Shown: positions 43,121-52,123 of the stretch, piece after piece
Layout: each line of letters begins with the position of its first letter
How positions within the stretch are numbered: the first letter of the stretch is position 1
Program-made: the position numbers and the translations under genes
Assembly (NCBI GenBank): GCA_023663365.1
Contig: JAMPHP010000001.1
Span: forward strand, 291,747-355,746
Length of the DNA stretch: 64,000 nucleotides
Origin: Muribaculaceae bacterium
GTDB taxonomy: Bacteria > Bacteroidota > Bacteroidia > Bacteroidales > Muribaculaceae
Direction: 5' to 3'
Notes under the pieces: generated by a model
What the model was told of the DNA's origin: nothing
Databases searched by the model: none
What the model saw: only the letters and a program-made list of their open reading frames with translations

Positions 43121-44307
43121 TTCGTGTTCTTTTTTTCTGCAAGAGTGAGGGTCACATAGACAGCCGAGCGCAGCATCTCAGCCCCAATCAGGGGGAAAAA
43201 CGCGGCGTTGGCCGACTGTGGTATGAAAGCCCACAGGGCTATAACACTCAACAGCACTGCAAAGTTAGCGATTTGGTAGCAAAAAAGCACGTTTTTCGCT
43301 TTTTTTATCCAAATAAGGGCTGGTACGAGCAGTGCAAAGGGGTTGCACCAGAGGTAAAGCCAGTTGGGAGAGGTGGCCTCGTGGACCGATACGAAGATCA
43401 GAAAAGTGAGCACAAGGCCGTTGATGCCTATCAGGGCGAAGAGCACGGTGTCGAACCAGCGCGAGAGCCGGCGGCGGCGAATATCGGCCACACTCAGCAC
43501 GGCTGCGAGCGCGAATACAGCCCAGCACACAGCCAGCGGATGCGCATACCACGGCGTGGGAGCCTCGACAGCAGCATCGGGGGCGGTGTCGACCCATACA
43601 TGTGTCGTCTTCACCAGAGGCCGACCGCCTACTGTGGCTCCGGCAAGCATACCGTCGAGCTCTACGGGCGTGAAGGCAAGCTCACGGCGGTCGAGGGTGT
43701 AGTCAATGCCGCCGCCAAGGGCAAGGTCGATGCCGAACTGATACCATGGATAGGCGCTGTGGTGGGCTCGCATCACATTGCGGAAGGTGGGGCGGAGGAA
43801 GCTCTGTGCCTCGAAAGGCGCCGGGGCGAGCACGATGCTGTCGGCGGCAGCGAGCTCTACGGCACGCAGCGGGCGCGTGGAGCAGTTGTCCTTGACGTAA
43901 TTGTAGCGATATACGGCGTTCTCGGGCTTGACATTCTCGCGCAGCAGATGCACCAGGCGGGCCTTGGCGGCGGAGTCGAAGTTGAGCTCATGAGCCACCA
44001 CGCGGCGCCCTTGCCGCCGGTAAGCGTCGATAAAAGGCTGAGCGGGCCACTCCACGGCCATATAGTCGGTCTCGCCTTTGACGAAGCGATATACGAAGTT
44101 GGGGGCATCGAAATCGAATACACCGAAGTTGTAGCTCTGCGGCCGCTGCCCTTCGATGTCTACCACGATGGCCGCATGGCCGTCGAGCTCAAAGATTTCG
44201 GGGCCGGCGTAGATATTGACGAAGTATATCGTGGTGTCGGCATCGGCGGCACGCAGGCCGACGAGTGCCGTCAGGGCAAGGAGCAGTGCTGCAAGGCGCT
44301 TCATCAT
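43117..44307 (-). CDS. DUF4105 membrane protein (Lnb-like N-terminal domain)
   Basis: 396 residues. A signal peptide (LAALLLALTALVGLRA) is followed by a domain with the conserved His in ELDGHAAIVVD (about 42) and Cys in KDNCSTRPLR (about 140), the likely catalytic pair of DUF4105/Lnb-type proteins; Lnb transfers an acyl chain within lipoproteins of some Gram-positives. Four hydrophobic helices follow (about 260-390). A role in envelope lipid or lipoprotein modification is inference. Start: ATG codons at 44307 and 44304 overlap the queE stop. The phosphatase-fold gene overlaps its stop codon, so three genes are tightly coupled. Confidence 0.85.
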   Translation of the reverse strand: MMKRLAALLLALTALVGLRAADADTTIYFVNIYAGPEIFELDGHAAIVVDIEGQRPQSYNFGVFDFDAPNFVYRFVKGETDYMAVEWPAQPFIDAYRRQGRRVVAHELNFDSAAKARLVHLLRENVKPENAVYRYNYVKDNCSTRPLRAVELAAADSIVLAPAPFEAQSFLRPTFRNVMRAHHSAYPWYQFGIDLALGGGIDYTLDRRELAFTPVELDGMLAGATVGGRPLVKTTHVWVDTAPDAAVEAPTPWYAHPLAVCWAVFALAAVLSVADIRRRRLSRWFDTVLFALIGINGLVLTFLIFVSVHEATSPNWLYLWCNPFALLVPALIWIKKAKNVLFCYQIANFAVLLSVIALWAFIPQSANAAFFPLIGAEMLRSAVYVTLTLAEKKNTK

Positions 44308-44864
44308 CGTATATCGAGATACTTGTGTGTCTGCAGCGACAGGCGCCAGTGCGGATGCTCCAGAATATATGCTATGGTCTCGGCGGTGTTCTTTCCCGAG
44401 CATGGCTGCAGGAAGCGGTGCGAGGCATGGAAGAGGCGCGCCGTCGGCTCGACGTCCTGCCCCTGAAAGACCACCTTGAGCTCATCGACACGATCCACGG
44501 CCCAAGGGGCGTCCTTGGGGGAGCATGTCACCCAGTCGACACCCGTAGGCACGGGCAGCGAGCCGTTGGTCTCGATCTGGATATAGAAGCCACGGCCTTT
44601 GAGCTCGCGGATGAGGCGGTCGTCGAGCTGCAGCAATGGCTCGCCGCCGGTCACGGTGAGGTGCCGTGCGGGGAACTTGGCGCAGGCATCGGCAATCTCC
44701 ACGGCGCTCATGGGTGTGCCGCTGAAGTGGTCGGTATCGCAGAAGTCGCAGTGGCGGTTGCAGCCCGAGAAGCGCAGAAAAACCGCCGGAGTGCCTGTGT
44801 AGAAGCCCTCGCCCTGAAGCGAGTAGAAAATCTCGTTTACGGTGTAGGTGTCAGTCACGCTCAT
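44304..44864 (-). CDS. queE: 7-carboxy-7-deazaguanine synthase QueE (radical SAM)
   Basis: Radical SAM enzyme converting 6-carboxytetrahydropterin to 7-carboxy-7-deazaguanine in queuosine synthesis. The 186-residue product has YSLQGEGFYTG, the radical SAM cysteines CNRHCDFCDT (CX3CX2C, about 28) and VTGGEPLLQ. The shortened length is normal for QueE. The ATG at 44864 (MSVTDTYTVNEIF) was chosen; the longer frame to 44897 lies inside queD. It overlaps queD by 14 bases, so the two steps are made together. Confidence 0.95.
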   Translation of the reverse strand: MSVTDTYTVNEIFYSLQGEGFYTGTPAVFLRFSGCNRHCDFCDTDHFSGTPMSAVEIADACAKFPARHLTVTGGEPLLQLDDRLIRELKGRGFYIQIETNGSLPVPTGVDWVTCSPKDAPWAVDRVDELKVVFQGQDVEPTARLFHASHRFLQPCSGKNTAETIAYILEHPHWRLSLQTHKYLDIR

Positions 44865-45183
44865 AGCTTGCAGTGTTTCCCTCGCTCTCGCGCACATCCA
44901 CGCGGTAGCAGTTGTCTACATTGTCGCATATCCATCGGGCGATATTCTCGGCCGTGGGATTGAAGGGGAGGGTGTCGTTGAGGCACTTGTGGTCGAGGCG
45001 CTCGCTCACGATGCGCTTGATGTCGGTGAAGTCGGTGACCATGCCGTTGGCGTTGAGCTCCTTAGCGCGGCAGTGCACCGTCACGATCCAGTTGTGGCCG
45101 TGAAGCGAGGTGCACTTGCTCTCATAGTCGAGCTCAAGGCGATGTGCGGCAGATATTTCGAGTTGCTTGGTTACGTAGTACAT
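44851..45183 (-). CDS. queD: 6-carboxytetrahydropterin synthase QueD
   Basis: Zinc enzyme that makes 6-carboxy-5,6,7,8-tetrahydropterin from dihydroneopterin triphosphate. The 110-residue product shows ISAAHRLEL with the first zinc His, SLHGHNWIV with the other two, and LDHKCLND and PTAENIARWI near the C-terminus. Some QueD proteins have a catalytic Cys; here CTSLHGH supplies it (Cys about 24). It begins a queD-queE-DUF4105-phosphatase-fold series on the minus strand. Confidence 0.95.
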   Translation of the reverse strand: MYYVTKQLEISAAHRLELDYESKCTSLHGHNWIVTVHCRAKELNANGMVTDFTDIKRIVSERLDHKCLNDTLPFNPTAENIARWICDNVDNCYRVDVRESEGNTASYERD

Positions 45184-45189
45184 TTTTTC

Positions 45190-45222
45190 AAGTTATGAGT
45201 TGTGAGATCTGAGTTATGAGTT
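45190..45222. repeat. Short GAGTTATGAG-type repeat fragment
   Basis: Contains AGTTATGAGTTGTGAG and GAGTTATGAGTT, the same word family as the tandem units at 18646-18820. It lies in the 65-base gap between queD and the nucleotidyltransferase gene. Confidence 0.55.
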
Positions 45223-45248
45223 GGCAGCATATTGACTATCAACCCGTT

Positions 45249-46661
45249 TTAACTCACCGTATTTACTCTCTGCTCATGGAGTCTGAGCAGGTATTCGACG
45301 GCAGCCTCGCGCGTATCCTCTATCTCGCAGTCCTTGATGGCCTGCTTGAGGCTCTTGGCATAGAAGCCCACTTCGGGGCCTTGCGGCAGGCCGAACATTG
45401 CCATAATCTCGGTGCCGTCGACAGGATTTTTGCGGTTGCGCTCCACGTCTTTCTCGTGGGTGGCACGGAACTTCTCCTCCACGAGGTCGAAGTTTGCCAG
45501 ATAGCGGGCCTTGCGGGCCTCGTCGCGGCTGGTGATGTCGGCGCGGGCAAGTATCATCAGGTCGTCGAGGTCTTCTTCGGCATAGTTGGCAAGGCGGCGC
45601 ACGGCGCTGTCGGTGACCTCATCCTCAACCAGCGCAATGGGGCGCATGTGCAGCTCCACGAGCTTGGCCACATAGGCCAGGTCGGAGCCGAGAGGGAATT
45701 TCATGCGGCGGAAGATGGTCTTTACCATCTTGGCACCGATGAAGTTATGATTGTGGAAAGTCCATCCGCGGGCAGGGTCGTAGTGCTTGGTCACGGGCTT
45801 GCCTATGTCGTGGAAGAGGGCGGCCCAGCGGAGGAGCACCTTGTCGGAGGCGGCGGCAACGCCGTCGAGCACTCCCATGGTGTGGTAGAAATTGTCCTTG
45901 TGGGCACGGCCGTTCACCACATCTATGCCCTTCATGCGCGCAAGCTCGGGCAGGATGATGGCGAGCAGGCCGCTGTCGAGCAGCAGCTTCCAGCCTATCG
46001 AAGGCTTCGGAGCGGCCATAATCTTGAAGAGCTCATCCTTGATGCGCTCGGCTGTGATTATCTCTATGCGCGAGGCATTGCGGCGGATGGCATCGAAGGT
46101 CTCGGGGAAAATATCGAACTGCAGCTGTGTGGCAAAGCGGATTGCGCGCATCATGCGCAAGGGGTCGTCGCTGAAAGTGACATCGGGGTCGAGCGGTGTG
46201 CGGATTATGCGCGCCTCGATGTCGGCAAGGCCGTCGTAGCGGTCCACGAGCTCACCGAACCGGTCACCGTTGACGCAGATGGCCATGGCGTTGATTGTGA
46301 AGTCGCGGCGTGCGAGGTCGTCGGCCAGAGTGCCGTCCTCCACGATAGGGTTGCGAGAGTCGCGCCTGTACGACTCTTTGCGGGCTCCCACAAACTCGAG
46401 CTCCGTGTCGCCGCGCTTGAGCTGTGCCGTGCCGTAGTTGCGGTAGACGGCCAGATGCGTGCCACGCCCCATGGCTTTTGCCACGGCTTCGGCAAGCTCT
46501 ATGCCCGAGCCTACGGTGACGAAGTCGATGTCCTTGGAATGACGGCCTATGATGAGGTCGCGCACATAGCCGCCCACAACGTAGGCCTCACGGCCGAGCT
46601 TGTCGGCGGCGGCGCCCACGGTGTGAAATACCTTTTTATCGATTTTTTCTCTGAGGTTCAT
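45249..46661 (-). CDS. cca: CCA-adding tRNA nucleotidyltransferase with HD domain
   Basis: Adds or repairs the 3' CCA of tRNAs, needed here because tRNA-Ala does not encode CCA. The 470-residue product has the class II nucleotidyltransferase motifs YVVGGYVRDLIIG and KDIDFVTVG (metal Asp pair), then RRDFTINAM, DPLRMMRAIRFATQL, and a C-terminal HD domain with LFHDIGKPVTKH. Bacterial poly(A) polymerase is a related alternative, but the HD domain and length fit the CCA-adding type in this phylum. It has its own consensus promoter. Confidence 0.93.
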   Translation of the reverse strand: MNLREKIDKKVFHTVGAAADKLGREAYVVGGYVRDLIIGRHSKDIDFVTVGSGIELAEAVAKAMGRGTHLAVYRNYGTAQLKRGDTELEFVGARKESYRRDSRNPIVEDGTLADDLARRDFTINAMAICVNGDRFGELVDRYDGLADIEARIIRTPLDPDVTFSDDPLRMMRAIRFATQLQFDIFPETFDAIRRNASRIEIITAERIKDELFKIMAAPKPSIGWKLLLDSGLLAIILPELARMKGIDVVNGRAHKDNFYHTMGVLDGVAAASDKVLLRWAALFHDIGKPVTKHYDPARGWTFHNHNFIGAKMVKTIFRRMKFPLGSDLAYVAKLVELHMRPIALVEDEVTDSAVRRLANYAEEDLDDLMILARADITSRDEARKARYLANFDLVEEKFRATHEKDVERNRKNPVDGTEIMAMFGLPQGPEVGFYAKSLKQAIKDCEIEDTREAAVEYLLRLHEQRVNTVS

Positions 46662-46684
46662 TCGGAAAAGTGCACATTAGCTTA

Positions 46685-46716
46685 CAAAATTAGCTAAATT
46701 CCCCCGGATATGCAAA
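46685..46716 (-). promoter_or_regulatory. Consensus promoter of the CCA-adding enzyme gene
   Basis: On the minus strand TTTG (46716-46713) is followed after exactly 20 bases by TAATTTTG (46692-46685). Predicted transcription start is about 46679, roughly 18 bases before the ATG at 46661. Confidence 0.75.
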
Positions 46717-46752
46717 CTCAGGAAAATCGAGGCAAAAGCAATGCGCTGTGAC

Positions 46753-47970
46753 TCAGGTGAGGCGGGTGATTGCCGTCGAGGCTGTGGTGATGAGCTCGGC
46801 AGGAGCTGTGGCCCGCACGATGTAGGTATTCTCTATGCCTACGGCACCGAGGCCGGGTATCACGAATTTGGGCTCTACGGCGATTACGTTGCCCTCGGCG
46901 AGGATGTCGCGCGAGCGAGGTGCCAGCACCGGCAATTCGTTGACTTCTATTCCTATGCCGTGGCCAACGAAGCCGGCATGATAGCGGTGCCCCATGAAGT
47001 TGTCGGCAAGGCCGGCTTCGGTGGCCATCGCGAGGGCTTTCTCATAGAGGGCCTTGGCGGGCACGCCGGGAGCCATCATGGCAGCGAGCTCGCTGCAGAT
47101 GTCGGCCGAGAGCTTGTTGATGCGCTCGGCTTCGGCCACGGGCTCGCCGGGAGCGTACATGCGGGTCATGTCGGTCATGTAGCCGTTGAAATTACCGTTT
47201 GCATCCACCATCACGGGGTAGCCCGGGCGGATGATGGTGCCGTTGGCACCGACTGGCACCGAGGGGTCGGCGCCGGCGCCGCCCATGGCGAAGTCGAAAG
47301 CCGTAGGAGTGTCGGCGTTTTCACCGGTGAGGACATTGGCCATGAAGAGCTCCATGTCGCTGCCGGCGATACGGAACTGCCCCAGGCAGCCCTCGAGACG
47401 AAGCGCACGCTCGATTTCGATCTGGAACTCTATGTCGGTCATGCCCTCGCGGTAGTAGTGCGGCAGCCGCTCGTAGACGAGCGACTGGCGGCGTCCCGAC
47501 ATACGGAGCATGTCCTGCTCCACGGCTGTCTTGACGGCACGTGCGGCACGGAGCACCGGCGAGAGGTTCAACTCCGGCGTGCTCCCGAATACGGCAGCCA
47601 CGCGCCGGGCCTCGGCGTAGCTCAGGGCATCGAGCTCGAGAGCAACGGGCACGGAGGTGTCGATGCCTGCAGCCTCGAGGAGCGGGCCCATATCCTCGGG
47701 CTTGCGTATGAGGTGAAGCTCACCGTGCCCGGGGGCGCGGAGGATGTTGGGGCGATGCACGAAGTAGAGCGGGTGCTCCATCTCGGCAGCAATGAAAATG
47801 AAGCCACGGAACACTCGGCCCGTGAGATAGTATATGCCGGAGTTGTCGCGCACGATGGCATGGCTTATGCCGGCCTCGCCCATGAGGTTCTTGAGCCTGC
47901 CAATACGCAGCTCCTGCTCTTCGGGAGCGAGGAGGTTGACGGCCCTGTTGTAGCTTTCACTTTTCATCAT
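46753..47970 (-). CDS. M24-family metallopeptidase (Xaa-Pro peptidase-like)
   Basis: 405 residues in the pita-bread aminopeptidase fold with an N-terminal creatinase-like domain (about 20-150). Metal-ligand segments are VMVDANGNFNGYMTDMTRMY (two Asp, about 250), GFVGHGIGIEVNELP (His, about 322), NVIAVEPKFVIPG (Glu) and GAVGIENTYIV (Glu). Such proteins remove N-terminal residues before proline; an exact substrate is not evident. The product starts MMKSESYNRAV. It overlaps the upstream HAD gene by 14 bases. Confidence 0.92.
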   Translation of the reverse strand: MMKSESYNRAVNLLAPEEQELRIGRLKNLMGEAGISHAIVRDNSGIYYLTGRVFRGFIFIAAEMEHPLYFVHRPNILRAPGHGELHLIRKPEDMGPLLEAAGIDTSVPVALELDALSYAEARRVAAVFGSTPELNLSPVLRAARAVKTAVEQDMLRMSGRRQSLVYERLPHYYREGMTDIEFQIEIERALRLEGCLGQFRIAGSDMELFMANVLTGENADTPTAFDFAMGGAGADPSVPVGANGTIIRPGYPVMVDANGNFNGYMTDMTRMYAPGEPVAEAERINKLSADICSELAAMMAPGVPAKALYEKALAMATEAGLADNFMGHRYHAGFVGHGIGIEVNELPVLAPRSRDILAEGNVIAVEPKFVIPGLGAVGIENTYIVRATAPAELITTASTAITRLT

Positions 47971-48601
47971 CAGAATCTTTTACAATTTTCAGTAGGTCGG
48001 CGATGCAGCCAAGGGTGTAGTCGGGAGCTTCGACACTGCGCCCGAAGCCGTAGCTGGCCCATGCGAAGGGCACTCCGGCACGATGTGCCGAGTCGCAGTC
48101 GCCCGCGGTATCGCCTATGTAGAGAGGTGCTTTGAGAGAGTGCTTGCGCACCATCAGGCCTATGTTGTAGTCCTTCTCGCGGCCTGTCTCGCCGAAGGAG
48201 ATATGGTCGGTGAAGTAGGGTTCGAGGCCGGTAAAGCGCAGGAAAGTGGGCAGGCCGTCGGCATTGCAGTTGCTCACCATGATGAGGGTGTGCGTGCGGC
48301 TCAGCTCGGCCAATGTTTCTTTCACTCCGGGGTAGAGCTTACCGCCGAGGCGCGGCATGAGCTCGGCCTCGTCGCGGAGCAGTTCTTTGAAGAAGGGCTC
48401 GAAGGGGCGGTCGGGGCCTATGATGGCATCGTAGATGGTGCGGAGAGGCTTGCCCATCATGCCTGCCAGGGTGTGATAGTGCACGCGCGGCACCTCGGGG
48501 CAGATGCGGGCTATGGTAGCGTTCCACACGGCACAATAGCTCTCCACGGCATCCCAAAGGGTGCCATCCATATCAAATAGAAGGCTGTCGAATTTCTGCA
48601 T
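47957..48601 (-). CDS. HAD-family hydrolase (phosphoglycolate phosphatase-like)
   Basis: 214 residues, starting MQKFDSLLFDMDGTLWDAV. Motif I DMDGT is complete with both catalytic aspartates. IMVSNCN gives motif II, EKDYNIGLMVRKH motif III, and YIGDTAGDCDSAHRAG motif IV. The cap region (about 15-85) is helical, like phosphoglycolate or beta-phosphoglucomutase types. The substrate is unknown. It lies between the M24 peptidase gene (14-base overlap) and gldH (13-base gap). Confidence 0.92.
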   Translation of the reverse strand: MQKFDSLLFDMDGTLWDAVESYCAVWNATIARICPEVPRVHYHTLAGMMGKPLRTIYDAIIGPDRPFEPFFKELLRDEAELMPRLGGKLYPGVKETLAELSRTHTLIMVSNCNADGLPTFLRFTGLEPYFTDHISFGETGREKDYNIGLMVRKHSLKAPLYIGDTAGDCDSAHRAGVPFAWASYGFGRSVEAPDYTLGCIADLLKIVKDSDDEK

Positions 48602-48614
48602 GATAGACCGATGG

Positions 48615-49106
48615 TTACGGATAGAAAACAAGACCGACCTGCTCAATGTTCGGCAGGGTGTCGACGCGCATTATATGGCGCAGAGTGAGAGTGTCGCCGC
48701 GGTGGAGCGTGAAGCCGGAGGCAATAGTGTCGGTAATCTGGACCGACGGGCCGGAGCCATGACCACGCCACCGCCCATATACGTCGGCAAGGACAAGGTT
48801 GATGGTGTCGCGGCACACGGTGGAGTCGGTGTCGGGATATGCGAGCTCAAGCCATAGGTTGCTGTACTCGTATGCGTCGGTGTGGCGCACCGAGAGCATC
48901 AGGGTGCCGCCGCGGGCCACACTGTCGCGGAGGGTGTCGACGGTGAGCTGTGCCGGGGCGGCATACTCCCACTGCTGGTGCGGAAAGGTGACGAAAGCGC
49001 TGAAGTAATTGTCGTCGCCGTTGCCTCTTGAGCCGGTTATGCCGCAGGAAGCAAGCAAGGCTGCTCCTGCGGCAAGCGCGGATATTCTGTTGACAATCTT
49101 ATTCAT
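48615..49106 (-). CDS. gldH: GldH-family lipoprotein
   Basis: 163 residues starting MNKIVNRISALAAGAALLASC, a lipoprotein signal with lipobox LLASC (Cys about 21). The rest is beta-rich (YFSAFVTFPHQQWEYAAPAQL; pieces YEYSNLWLELAYPD and DTLPNIEQVGLVFYP), matching GldH, which is required for gliding in Flavobacterium. In non-gliding gut relatives its role is unknown and it is not evidence of motility. The ATG at 49106 overlaps the end of ricT by eight bases, an arrangement conserved in the phylum. Confidence 0.88.
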   Translation of the reverse strand: MNKIVNRISALAAGAALLASCGITGSRGNGDDNYFSAFVTFPHQQWEYAAPAQLTVDTLRDSVARGGTLMLSVRHTDAYEYSNLWLELAYPDTDSTVCRDTINLVLADVYGRWRGHGSGPSVQITDTIASGFTLHRGDTLTLRHIMRVDTLPNIEQVGLVFYP

Positions 49107-50406
49107 TGGGCTTGGCATCGTTTGGCTTGCCGGGGCCTTTGCCTCCGGGGCGGCGGTTGCGCGGCCTGCGCGGCTGCTGGCGCTCCGGCCTCTCCGATTT
49201 CTCGGGCCTCTCCGATTTCTCGGGCTTGTCCGACCTGTCGGACTTGTCAGACTTGTCGGACCGATCCGACCGGTCTGACCTTTCCGGCCTCTCGGCCCTT
49301 TCGGGCTTCTTCTGCTGCGGTTTCTTCTTGCGCTTCTTTTTCTTGTCGAAGCGTGTGAGGTCATCGTCCTCGGCCAGGATATCGCCAAACTCCGATCGCT
49401 GCGGCTTCTTCTCCTCACCATCGGGAGCGAGCGTGAGGGGCTTCTCACCGGCCTTGTTCATGGCTATGATGTCGAACACGCGGTCGGCCGAGATGGTGAC
49501 AAGGTTTGCCGCCATGTTCTTGTCGGAGGAGTAGGTGACGGTGCGGTTGAAGATGTCGCTCTTGAAGAAGTACCAGGTGCTGTCGGCGGTCTCAAGACGG
49601 GCATCGCGCGGAGGCATCTTCTTGGCGGCTTCCATATAGGCGTCGACCTCGAAGTTGAGGCAGCACTTGAGCTTTGCACACTGCCCGGCGAGCTTCTGCG
49701 GGTTGAGCGATATATCCTGGTAGCGGGCGGCACTGGTAGCCACCGACACGAAGTTGGTCATCCACAGCGAGCAGCACAACGGGCGGCCACAGGGGCCTAT
49801 GCCGCCTATGCGGCCTGCTTCCTGGCGGGCTCCGATCTGCTTCATCTCTATGCGCACCTTGAAAGTCTCGGCAAGCACTTTGATGAGCTGGCGGAAGTCG
49901 ACGCGCTCGTCGGCGATATAGTAGAAGATGGCCTTGTTGCCATCGCCCTGGTACTCTACATCGCCGATTTTCATGTTGAGCTTGAGCTCGTCGGCTATGC
50001 GGCGGGCGCGTATCATAGTGTCGTCCTCGCGGGCCTTGGCTTCCTCGTACTTCTCTATGTCGGCGGGCTTGGCGAGGCGGAACACACGCTTGATGTCGGC
50101 TATGCTGCCGTTGCGGCCCAGCGAGCGGCGCATACGCAGCTCTGCCAGCGCGCCGGTGAGGGTGATGGTGCCGATGTCGTGGCCGGGCGCGGCCTCCACG
50201 GCCACCATGTCGCCACTCTCAAGGGGCAGGTTGGTGGTATTGCGGTAGTAGCCTTTGCGGGTGTTCTTGAACTGCACCTCCACATACTCACCGGCGGCAT
50301 ATCCACCGGGAATATCCTCGAGCCAGTTGAAGCTGTGCAGCTTACGCCGGCGGCAATCGCCGGCATCGCTGCGCCCCGGGGCTTTATTATCGTTTTTATC
50401 GGCCAT
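49099..50406 (-). CDS. ricT: RicT/PSP1-domain protein with low-complexity tail
   Basis: PSP1 proteins (YaaT/RicT) form the Y-complex that supports RNA processing and binds Fe-S clusters in Bacillus subtilis. The 435-residue product has the core segments GDVEYQGDGNKAIFYYIADERVDF (pieces KAIFYYIADERVDFR), IGGIGPCGRPLCCSLWM and GQCAKLKCCLNFEVDAY with the Fe-S-type cysteines (about 210-265). The last 100 residues are highly charged, built from repeated SDRSDKSD and PEKSERPE words, and are unlike the conserved core. The ATG at 50406 lies 2 bases after the rny stop. Confidence 0.9.
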   Translation of the reverse strand: MADKNDNKAPGRSDAGDCRRRKLHSFNWLEDIPGGYAAGEYVEVQFKNTRKGYYRNTTNLPLESGDMVAVEAAPGHDIGTITLTGALAELRMRRSLGRNGSIADIKRVFRLAKPADIEKYEEAKAREDDTMIRARRIADELKLNMKIGDVEYQGDGNKAIFYYIADERVDFRQLIKVLAETFKVRIEMKQIGARQEAGRIGGIGPCGRPLCCSLWMTNFVSVATSAARYQDISLNPQKLAGQCAKLKCCLNFEVDAYMEAAKKMPPRDARLETADSTWYFFKSDIFNRTVTYSSDKNMAANLVTISADRVFDIIAMNKAGEKPLTLAPDGEEKKPQRSEFGDILAEDDDLTRFDKKKKRKKKPQQKKPERAERPERSDRSDRSDKSDKSDRSDKPEKSERPEKSERPERQQPRRPRNRRPGGKGPGKPNDAKPNE

Positions 50407-50408
50407 GG

Positions 50409-51950
50409 TCACTTGGCGAAACTTACTGAGCGAGTCTCACGGATCACGGTAATCTTCACCTGGCCGGGATATGTCATCTCATCCTGGATGCGACGAGCGA
50501 TTTCCGATGAGAGCTTTTCGGTCTCGGCATCGTCGATTTTGTCGGCACCGACAATCACACGCAGCTCACGGCCGGCCTGAATGGCGTAGGTCTTGACCAC
50601 GCCGGGGTAGCTCATGGCGAGCTGCTCGAGGTCGTTGAGGCGCTTGATATATGCCTCTACGATTTCGCGGCGTGCGCCGGGACGTGCGCCCGAGATGGCG
50701 TCGCACACCTGCACGATGGGGGCAAGGAGCGATGTCTGCTCCACTTCGTCGTGGTGCGCACCGATGGCATTGCATATCTCGGGCTTTTCCTTGTACTTCT
50801 CGGCGAGCTTCATGCCAAGGAGTGCGTGGGGGAGTTCGGGCTCCTCATCGGGCACTTTGCCTATATCGTGGAGCAGGCCGGCACGGCGTGCCTTCTTGGG
50901 GTTGAGGCCGAGCTCCGAAGCCATCACGGCGCAGAGGTTTGCGGTCTCGCGGGAGTGCTGGAGCAGGTTCTGGCCGTAGCTGGAGCGGTATTTCATCTTG
51001 CCCACCATGCGGATGAGCTCGGGGTGCAGACCGTGGATACCGAGGTCGATAGCGGTGCGCTGGCCGGTCTCTACGATTTCCTGGTCGAGCTGCTTGCGCA
51101 CTTTGGTCACGACTTCCTCGATGCGCGCGGGGTGAATACGTCCGTCGGCCACGAGCTGATGCAGTGCCAGGCGTGCCACTTCGCGGCGCACGGGGTCGAA
51201 GCTCGAGAGCACGATGGCCTCGGGGGTATCGTCGACGATGATTTCGATGCCGGTTGCGGCCTCGAGGGCGCGGATATTGCGGCCTTCACGGCCGATGATG
51301 CGACCCTTGATTTCGTCGGAGTCGATGTGGAATACGGTCACGGAGTTCTCGATGGCGGTTTCGGTGGCCACACGCTGTATCGACTGCACCACGATGCGCT
51401 TCGCTTCCTTGTTGGCGGTGAGCTTGGCATCGTCCATGATGTCGTTGATATAGGAAGCTGCCGCTGTCTTGGCCTCATCCTTGAGGCTTTCGATGAGCTT
51501 TTCTTTAGCCTCGGCAGAGGAAAGACCCGAGATGTGCTCGAGCAGGTCCTGAGCCTGACGGTGCATCTCATCGAGGCGGCTCTGGCGCTCGTTGATTACA
51601 TTCTGCTGTGCTTCAAGGTTCTGGCGGGTGTTGTCGAGTTCGTTGCGTGTGCGCTGGTTCTCGCTCTGCTGCTGGTTGAGCTGGAGTTCGCGCTGCTTCA
51701 TCTTGGCTTCTGTCGACTGGAGCTTCGACATGCGCTGGCTTGCCTGCTTCTCGGCATCGGAAGTGATTTTGAGAGCTTCCTCACGGCCTTCGAGCACCTT
51801 GTCGCGCTTGAGGTCTTCGGCTTCACGCTCAGCCTCGGCGATAATCAATGCAGCCCGTGAGCGGGCGTTCTTGCGCTGCAAGGTGAGGGTGACGCCTGCC
51901 GCTAATGCTGCTGCAATCACGGCGATTGCGATGTAGATAAGGATAGTCAT
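50409..51950 (-). CDS. rny: Ribonuclease Y
   Basis: Membrane-tethered endoribonuclease starting mRNA decay. The 513-residue product begins with a membrane anchor ([18 protein letters not shown]), a long coiled-coil (about 40-160), a KH RNA-binding region ([23 protein letters not shown], pieces [13 protein letters not shown]), and an HD catalytic domain with [15 protein letters not shown]. Neighbouring ricT is a known functional partner of RNase Y in Bacillus, so their adjacency fits a joint role in RNA processing. Confidence 0.97.
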   Translation of the reverse strand: MTILIYIAIAVIAAALAAGVTLTLQRKNARSRAALIIAEAEREAEDLKRDKVLEGREEALKITSDAEKQASQRMSKLQSTEAKMKQRELQLNQQQSENQRTRNELDNTRQNLEAQQNVINERQSRLDEMHRQAQDLLEHISGLSSAEAKEKLIESLKDEAKTAAASYINDIMDDAKLTANKEAKRIVVQSIQRVATETAIENSVTVFHIDSDEIKGRIIGREGRNIRALEAATGIEIIVDDTPEAIVLSSFDPVRREVARLALHQLVADGRIHPARIEEVVTKVRKQLDQEIVETGQRTAIDLGIHGLHPELIRMVGKMKYRSSYGQNLLQHSRETANLCAVMASELGLNPKKARRAGLLHDIGKVPDEEPELPHALLGMKLAEKYKEKPEICNAIGAHHDEVEQTSLLAPIVQVCDAISGARPGARREIVEAYIKRLNDLEQLAMSYPGVVKTYAIQAGRELRVIVGADKIDDAETEKLSSEIARRIQDEMTYPGQVKITVIRETRSVSFAK

Positions 51951-51972
51951 ATATTGCTATTGCTACATGATT

Positions 51973-52123
51973 AAAAAAAAAGCACTTCGCAGCCACGTGA
52001 GCACCCTGCGCGGGTGCGGGCTTGAAAGTGCGGTTAAAAAAATCTCGGGCGCGGATCATCGCGGCACCGTGTGAGCTTGACAAAAGAGCTGTCCCTGTCG
52101 GTTTCGGCGTAGAGGCCACGCTT
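51973..52123 (-). ncRNA. Structured non-coding interval, possible 6S-like RNA
   Basis: The 170 bases between zapA and rny contain no gene. On the minus strand they form several stems (GCGT/ACGC at about 52098-52112, GACA/TGTC near 52076-52096) and end in a strong terminator hairpin. In many bacteria 6S RNA lies just after zapA, and I believe this also holds in this phylum, but I could not confirm the canonical long closing stem and central bubble by eye. It could instead simply be the zapA 3' region with an intrinsic terminator. Confidence 0.35.
51982..52031 (-). terminator. Strong hairpin with T-tract between zapA and rny
   Basis: On the minus strand a compound stem (GCACTT/AAGTGC outer, AGCC/GGCT and GCACCC/GGGTGC inner) ends in nine T (plus 51973-51981). 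It ends transcription of whatever lies between zapA and rny, before rny begins at 51950. Confidence 0.8.

Noticed and set aside
45190..45222. Operator between queD and the CCA-adding enzyme gene
   Set aside because: The words belong to the dispersed GAGTTATGAG repeat family and are not placed relative to a promoter; a PreQ1-type aptamer was not seen either.
48615..49106. GldH as evidence for gliding motility or a type IX secretion system
   Set aside because: GldH-like lipoproteins occur in non-gliding Bacteroidales, and no other gliding or type IX genes are in the window.
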